Source of the DNA: Clostridia bacterium
GTDB taxonomy: Bacteria; Bacillota; Clostridia; RGIG6154
Assembly: GCA_017523005.1 (NCBI GenBank)
Contig: JAFWXG010000182.1
Location: 1 to 7,834, forward strand
Length of the DNA stretch: 7,834 nucleotides
Direction of reading: 5' to 3'
Both the position numbers and the translations under genes were made by a program. Positions within the stretch are counted from its first letter, which is position 1. Every line of letters begins with the position of its first letter. The notes under the pieces are model-generated. The model was not told the DNA's origin. It worked only from the letters and a program-made list of their open reading frames with translations, and made no database searches. Of the stretch, positions 5,625 through 7,834 are shown in pieces.

Positions 5625-6554
5625 ATGTCTTTTACCGCACAAATCAAACAAGAATTATTTGAACTTAATATAAGTAAAATGTGTTGCAAAAAAGCTGAGC
5701 TTTGTGCAATAATTTGTTTTGGTGCTCACATAAGAGATAACTGTCTTATTTTGCGTACTGAAAACTTAAGCTTTGCAAACCACATTTCAAAACTTTGCAT
5801 ATCAATTTTCAAAAAGCCTGCAGTTATCATAAAAAAAGCAACTCCGGGTCTTTATGAAGTACAGATTGCAAATGCTTCATCCTTGAAAATAGTTTTAAAC
5901 ACTTTTGGCCTTGTTAAAAACGCAAGGGATATGAAAAATTTTGTATCTTTCCGTATCCCCGATAAAATGATTGAAAGTCAATGTTGCAGAAGAGCATTCC
6001 TAAGAGGCGCATTTTTAACTGCAGGGTCCTGTGCAGAACCCGAAAAGCGCTACCATTTAGAGCTTTCTACAAATCATTTTATGTTAAACCGCGACTTGCT
6101 TAAATTATTAGAAGAACTCGAAGTGTTCGGAAAAGTTATAACCCGCCGTTCAAATTCTGTACTATACTTAAAGGGTGCAGACTACATATCTGACTTTTTA
6201 GGATACACAGGCGCTATGAAAGCGGTTTTGAGATTAGAAGAAATCAGAGTTACAAAAGATGTTAAAAATACCGTTAACAGAAAAACAAATTTTGAGTATG
6301 CAAACTTTGCTAAAACATTAGATGCAGGAAATGCTCAGGCTGAAGCAATAAGGGTTATAAAAAACAGTATTGGCATCTCCGCTTTAGACGAAAATTTACA
6401 GGAACTTGCAAATTTAAGACTAAAACATCCGCATATTTCATTAAAAGAATTAAGTGCTATGATGTCTGAAAAAATCAGTAAATCAGGCATTAACCACAGA
6501 TTAAAAAAACTTACCGAAATAGCCGAACAAATTAAAGAAGGGAAAAGAAAATGA
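5625..6554 (+). CDS. whiA: WhiA, DNA-binding regulator of cell division/sporulation
   Basis: This is a 309-residue WhiA, close to the usual 300-330. WhiA combines a degenerate LAGLIDADG homing-endonuclease fold with a C-terminal helix-turn-helix. It is a sporulation transcription factor in Streptomyces and affects division and chromosome segregation in Bacillus. Seen here are an N-terminal domain (MSFTAQIKQEL), the LAGLIDADG-like segment CCRRAFLRGAFLTAGS (120-135), the second-repeat region around TNHFMLNRDLLKLLEELEVF (149-168), and the C-terminal HTH with LDENLQELANLRLKHP (254-269) and ISKSGINHRLKKL (284-296). GGGGTGA (5614-5620) lies four bases before the ATG. The endonuclease-active acidic residue of true LAGLIDADG enzymes is replaced (FLTAG), as usual for WhiA. 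Its TGA stop overlaps the dnaE ATG in ATGA, so the two are translationally coupled. The rapZ-whiA link is a known Firmicute cluster. Confidence 0.95.
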   Translation: MSFTAQIKQELFELNISKMCCKKAELCAIICFGAHIRDNCLILRTENLSFANHISKLCISIFKKPAVIIKKATPGLYEVQIANASSLKIVLNTFGLVKNARDMKNFVSFRIPDKMIESQCCRRAFLRGAFLTAGSCAEPEKRYHLELSTNHFMLNRDLLKLLEELEVFGKVITRRSNSVLYLKGADYISDFLGYTGAMKAVLRLEEIRVTKDVKNTVNRKTNFEYANFAKTLDAGNAQAEAIRVIKNSIGISALDENLQELANLRLKHPHISLKELSAMMSEKISKSGINHRLKKLTEIAEQIKEGKRK

Positions 6555-7066
6555 GTTTTGTGCATTTACATGTCCACTCAGAATACAGCTTGTTAGATGG
6601 TGCCTGCCGTGTAACAGATTTGGTGGACTACGCTTTAGAATTAGGGCAAGAAGCTATCGCCATTACAGACCATGGCGTTATGTTTGCTATTGCCGATTTC
6701 TATAAATATGCTACAAAACAAGGAATTAAACCCATTATTGGCTGTGAGGTTTATACAGCCATCGGCTCTATGACAGAAAAAACTACCGACGACGAAAGCA
6801 GATACGGACATTTGGTGTTGCTTGCTAAAAATGATGTAGGTTACCACAATTTAATGAAGATTGTATCTTTAGGCTTTGTTGACGGTTTTTACTACAAACC
6901 CCGTATTGACAAGGAGTGCTTAAAAGCTCATTCCGAGGGCATTATTGCGCTTTCTGCGTGTCTTGCGGGAGATATACCAAGAAAGCTTTTAACGACGATT
7001 ATGACGGTGCAAAAAAGGAAGCAGAAGAATACATTTCAATCTTTGGCAGAGATAATTTTTATTTAG
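6551..7066 (+). CDS. dnaE: DNA polymerase III alpha, N-terminal PHP part, frame broken
   Basis: This is the start of dnaE, the replicative polymerase catalytic subunit. The first 147 residues (to about 6990) match a DnaE PHP domain: HLHVHSEYS (5-13), ITDHG (38-42), PIIGCEVY (61-68), GHLVLLAKN (86-94) and LSACLAGDIPRKLL (134-147). Metal-binding candidates H5, H7, D40, H41 and E66 are present. After K-L-L the frame turns into unrelated residues and stops at 7066, while the expected DnaE sequence carries on in the -1 frame from 6991. One missing base at the TTTTAA at 6987-6992 would explain it. The start is set by ATGA overlap with whiA and GAAGGG at 6537-6542. If the shift is real, this would give a truncated 171-residue product without polymerase activity; a sequencing or assembly error is at least as likely. 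Confidence 0.9.
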   Translation: MSFVHLHVHSEYSLLDGACRVTDLVDYALELGQEAIAITDHGVMFAIADFYKYATKQGIKPIIGCEVYTAIGSMTEKTTDDESRYGHLVLLAKNDVGYHNLMKIVSLGFVDGFYYKPRIDKECLKAHSEGIIALSACLAGDIPRKLLTTIMTVQKRKQKNTFQSLAEIIFI

Positions 7067-7834
7067 AGCTTCAGGACCACGGAATAGAAGAGCAACAGAA
7101 GGTAAATGCCTATCTTTTAAGGTTAGGCAAGGAACTTAACATAGATTTTGTTGCAACAAATGATGTACATTATCTTAAAAAAGAAGACGCAAAAGCACAA
7201 GACCTGCTTATGTGCATCCAGATGAAAAAGAGTATTCATGATACTGACAGAATGAAGTTTGAAACAGACGAATTTTATTTAAAAAGCGAGCAGGAAATGC
7301 TTGATTTATTTAAAAATGTTCCGTCTGCTATAGAAAACACAAAAAAAATCGCAGATTTATGTAATGTTGACCTTGATTTTTCTAACAGACACTTACCCGA
7401 CTTCCCTCTCCCTGAGGGTGTATCGCACTTTGAATATCTTGAAAAGCTCTGTCTTGACGGCTTAAAAGAAAGATATGATGCGCCTGAAAAGAATTTGGAA
7501 AGATTGAATTATGAGTTATCAGTAATTAAAAAAATGGGCTTTGTAGACTATTTTTTAATTGTATGGGATGTAATCCGTTTTGCGAGAAGTAAAGGAATTC
7601 CTGTAGGTCCGGGGCGTGGCTCTGCCGCAGGAAGTATTGTTTCATACTGCCTTAAAATTACAGACATTGACCCTATAAAATACAACTTATTCTTTGAAAG
7701 ATTTTTAAATCCAGAGAGAGTAAGTATGCCTGATATTGATATGGACTTCTGCTATGAAAGACGCCAAGAGGTTATTGACTATGTAACAGAAAAGTACGGA
7801 GAAGACCATGTAGCACAGATTATTACCTTTGGTA
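6991..7834 (+). CDS. dnaE: DNA polymerase III alpha, continuation in shifted frame, cut by window end
   Basis: This is an open frame without its own plausible start that continues DnaE from NDDYDGAKKE to the window edge, 281 codons with no stop. It shows the rest of the PHP domain (FYLELQDHG at about 7063-7089, ATNDVHYL at 7156-7179). The palm/polymerase core follows: KKMGFVDYFLIVWDV (7528-7572), GPGRGSAAGS (7606-7635), FFERFLNPERVSMPDIDMDF (7693-7749) with the aspartates of the PDIDMDF motif that carry the catalytic metals, and ITFG at the edge. Full DnaE has about 1,150 residues, so most of the protein lies outside. Every motif expected after the break is intact and in order, so only one frame change separates this part from the PHP start. 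Confidence 0.92.

Noticed and set aside
7010..7017. CAAAAAAG (A-AAA-AAG type slippery site) as the cause of the dnaE frame change
   Set aside because: The slippery heptamer is in phase with the downstream frame, not the upstream one, so -1 slippage there would not restore DnaE. Homology places the break about 20 bases earlier.

Overview
The window looks like chromosomal DNA from a low-GC Firmicute, most likely a member of the Clostridia. The grounds are AT-rich spacers, sigma-A type promoters with 17-bp spacers, purine-rich Shine-Dalgarno sites, and a rapZ-whiA-dnaE neighbourhood typical of that group. Most of it is core housekeeping sequence. I see no CRISPR array, transposase, phage gene or obvious defence system. 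The likelier points of novelty are a structured GC-rich intergenic block, a rearranged rapZ-whiA locus, an odd rapZ start and a frameshift in dnaE.

Left part (1-2896): glyA (serine hydroxymethyltransferase) runs leftward off the window edge. Its promoter stands back to back with the promoter of a rightward orphan ATP-grasp ligase of the RimK type, and both promoters have the same hexamers (TTGACA, 17 bp, TAAACT). The ligase gene converges on a leftward gene for an unrecognised exported protein with a C-terminal membrane anchor. One symmetrical hairpin between them can serve as terminator for both.

Middle (2897-3440): this stretch has no protein gene I would support. From left to right it holds the promoter of the anchored protein, a roughly 135-bp GC-rich block with two strong short-loop hairpins, a leftward tRNA-Arg(ACG) gene with its own terminator and promoter, and then the rightward promoter of the next operon with a perfect 12-bp inverted repeat over its start region.

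Right part (3441-7834): five genes on the + strand form one tightly spaced run: yebC (translation-related factor), trmL (tRNA wobble 2'-O-methylation), rapZ (P-loop nucleotide-binding regulator), whiA (homing-endonuclease-fold/HTH regulator) and dnaE (replicative DNA polymerase III alpha, cut by the window end). Translation and tRNA-modification genes thus sit upstream of cell-envelope/division regulators and a replication gene. The yvcK gene that normally lies between rapZ and whiA is absent, and a strong hairpin occupies the short gap. The dnaE reading frame breaks at about position 6990: the PHP start is in one frame and the rest, including the catalytic motif, is in another.
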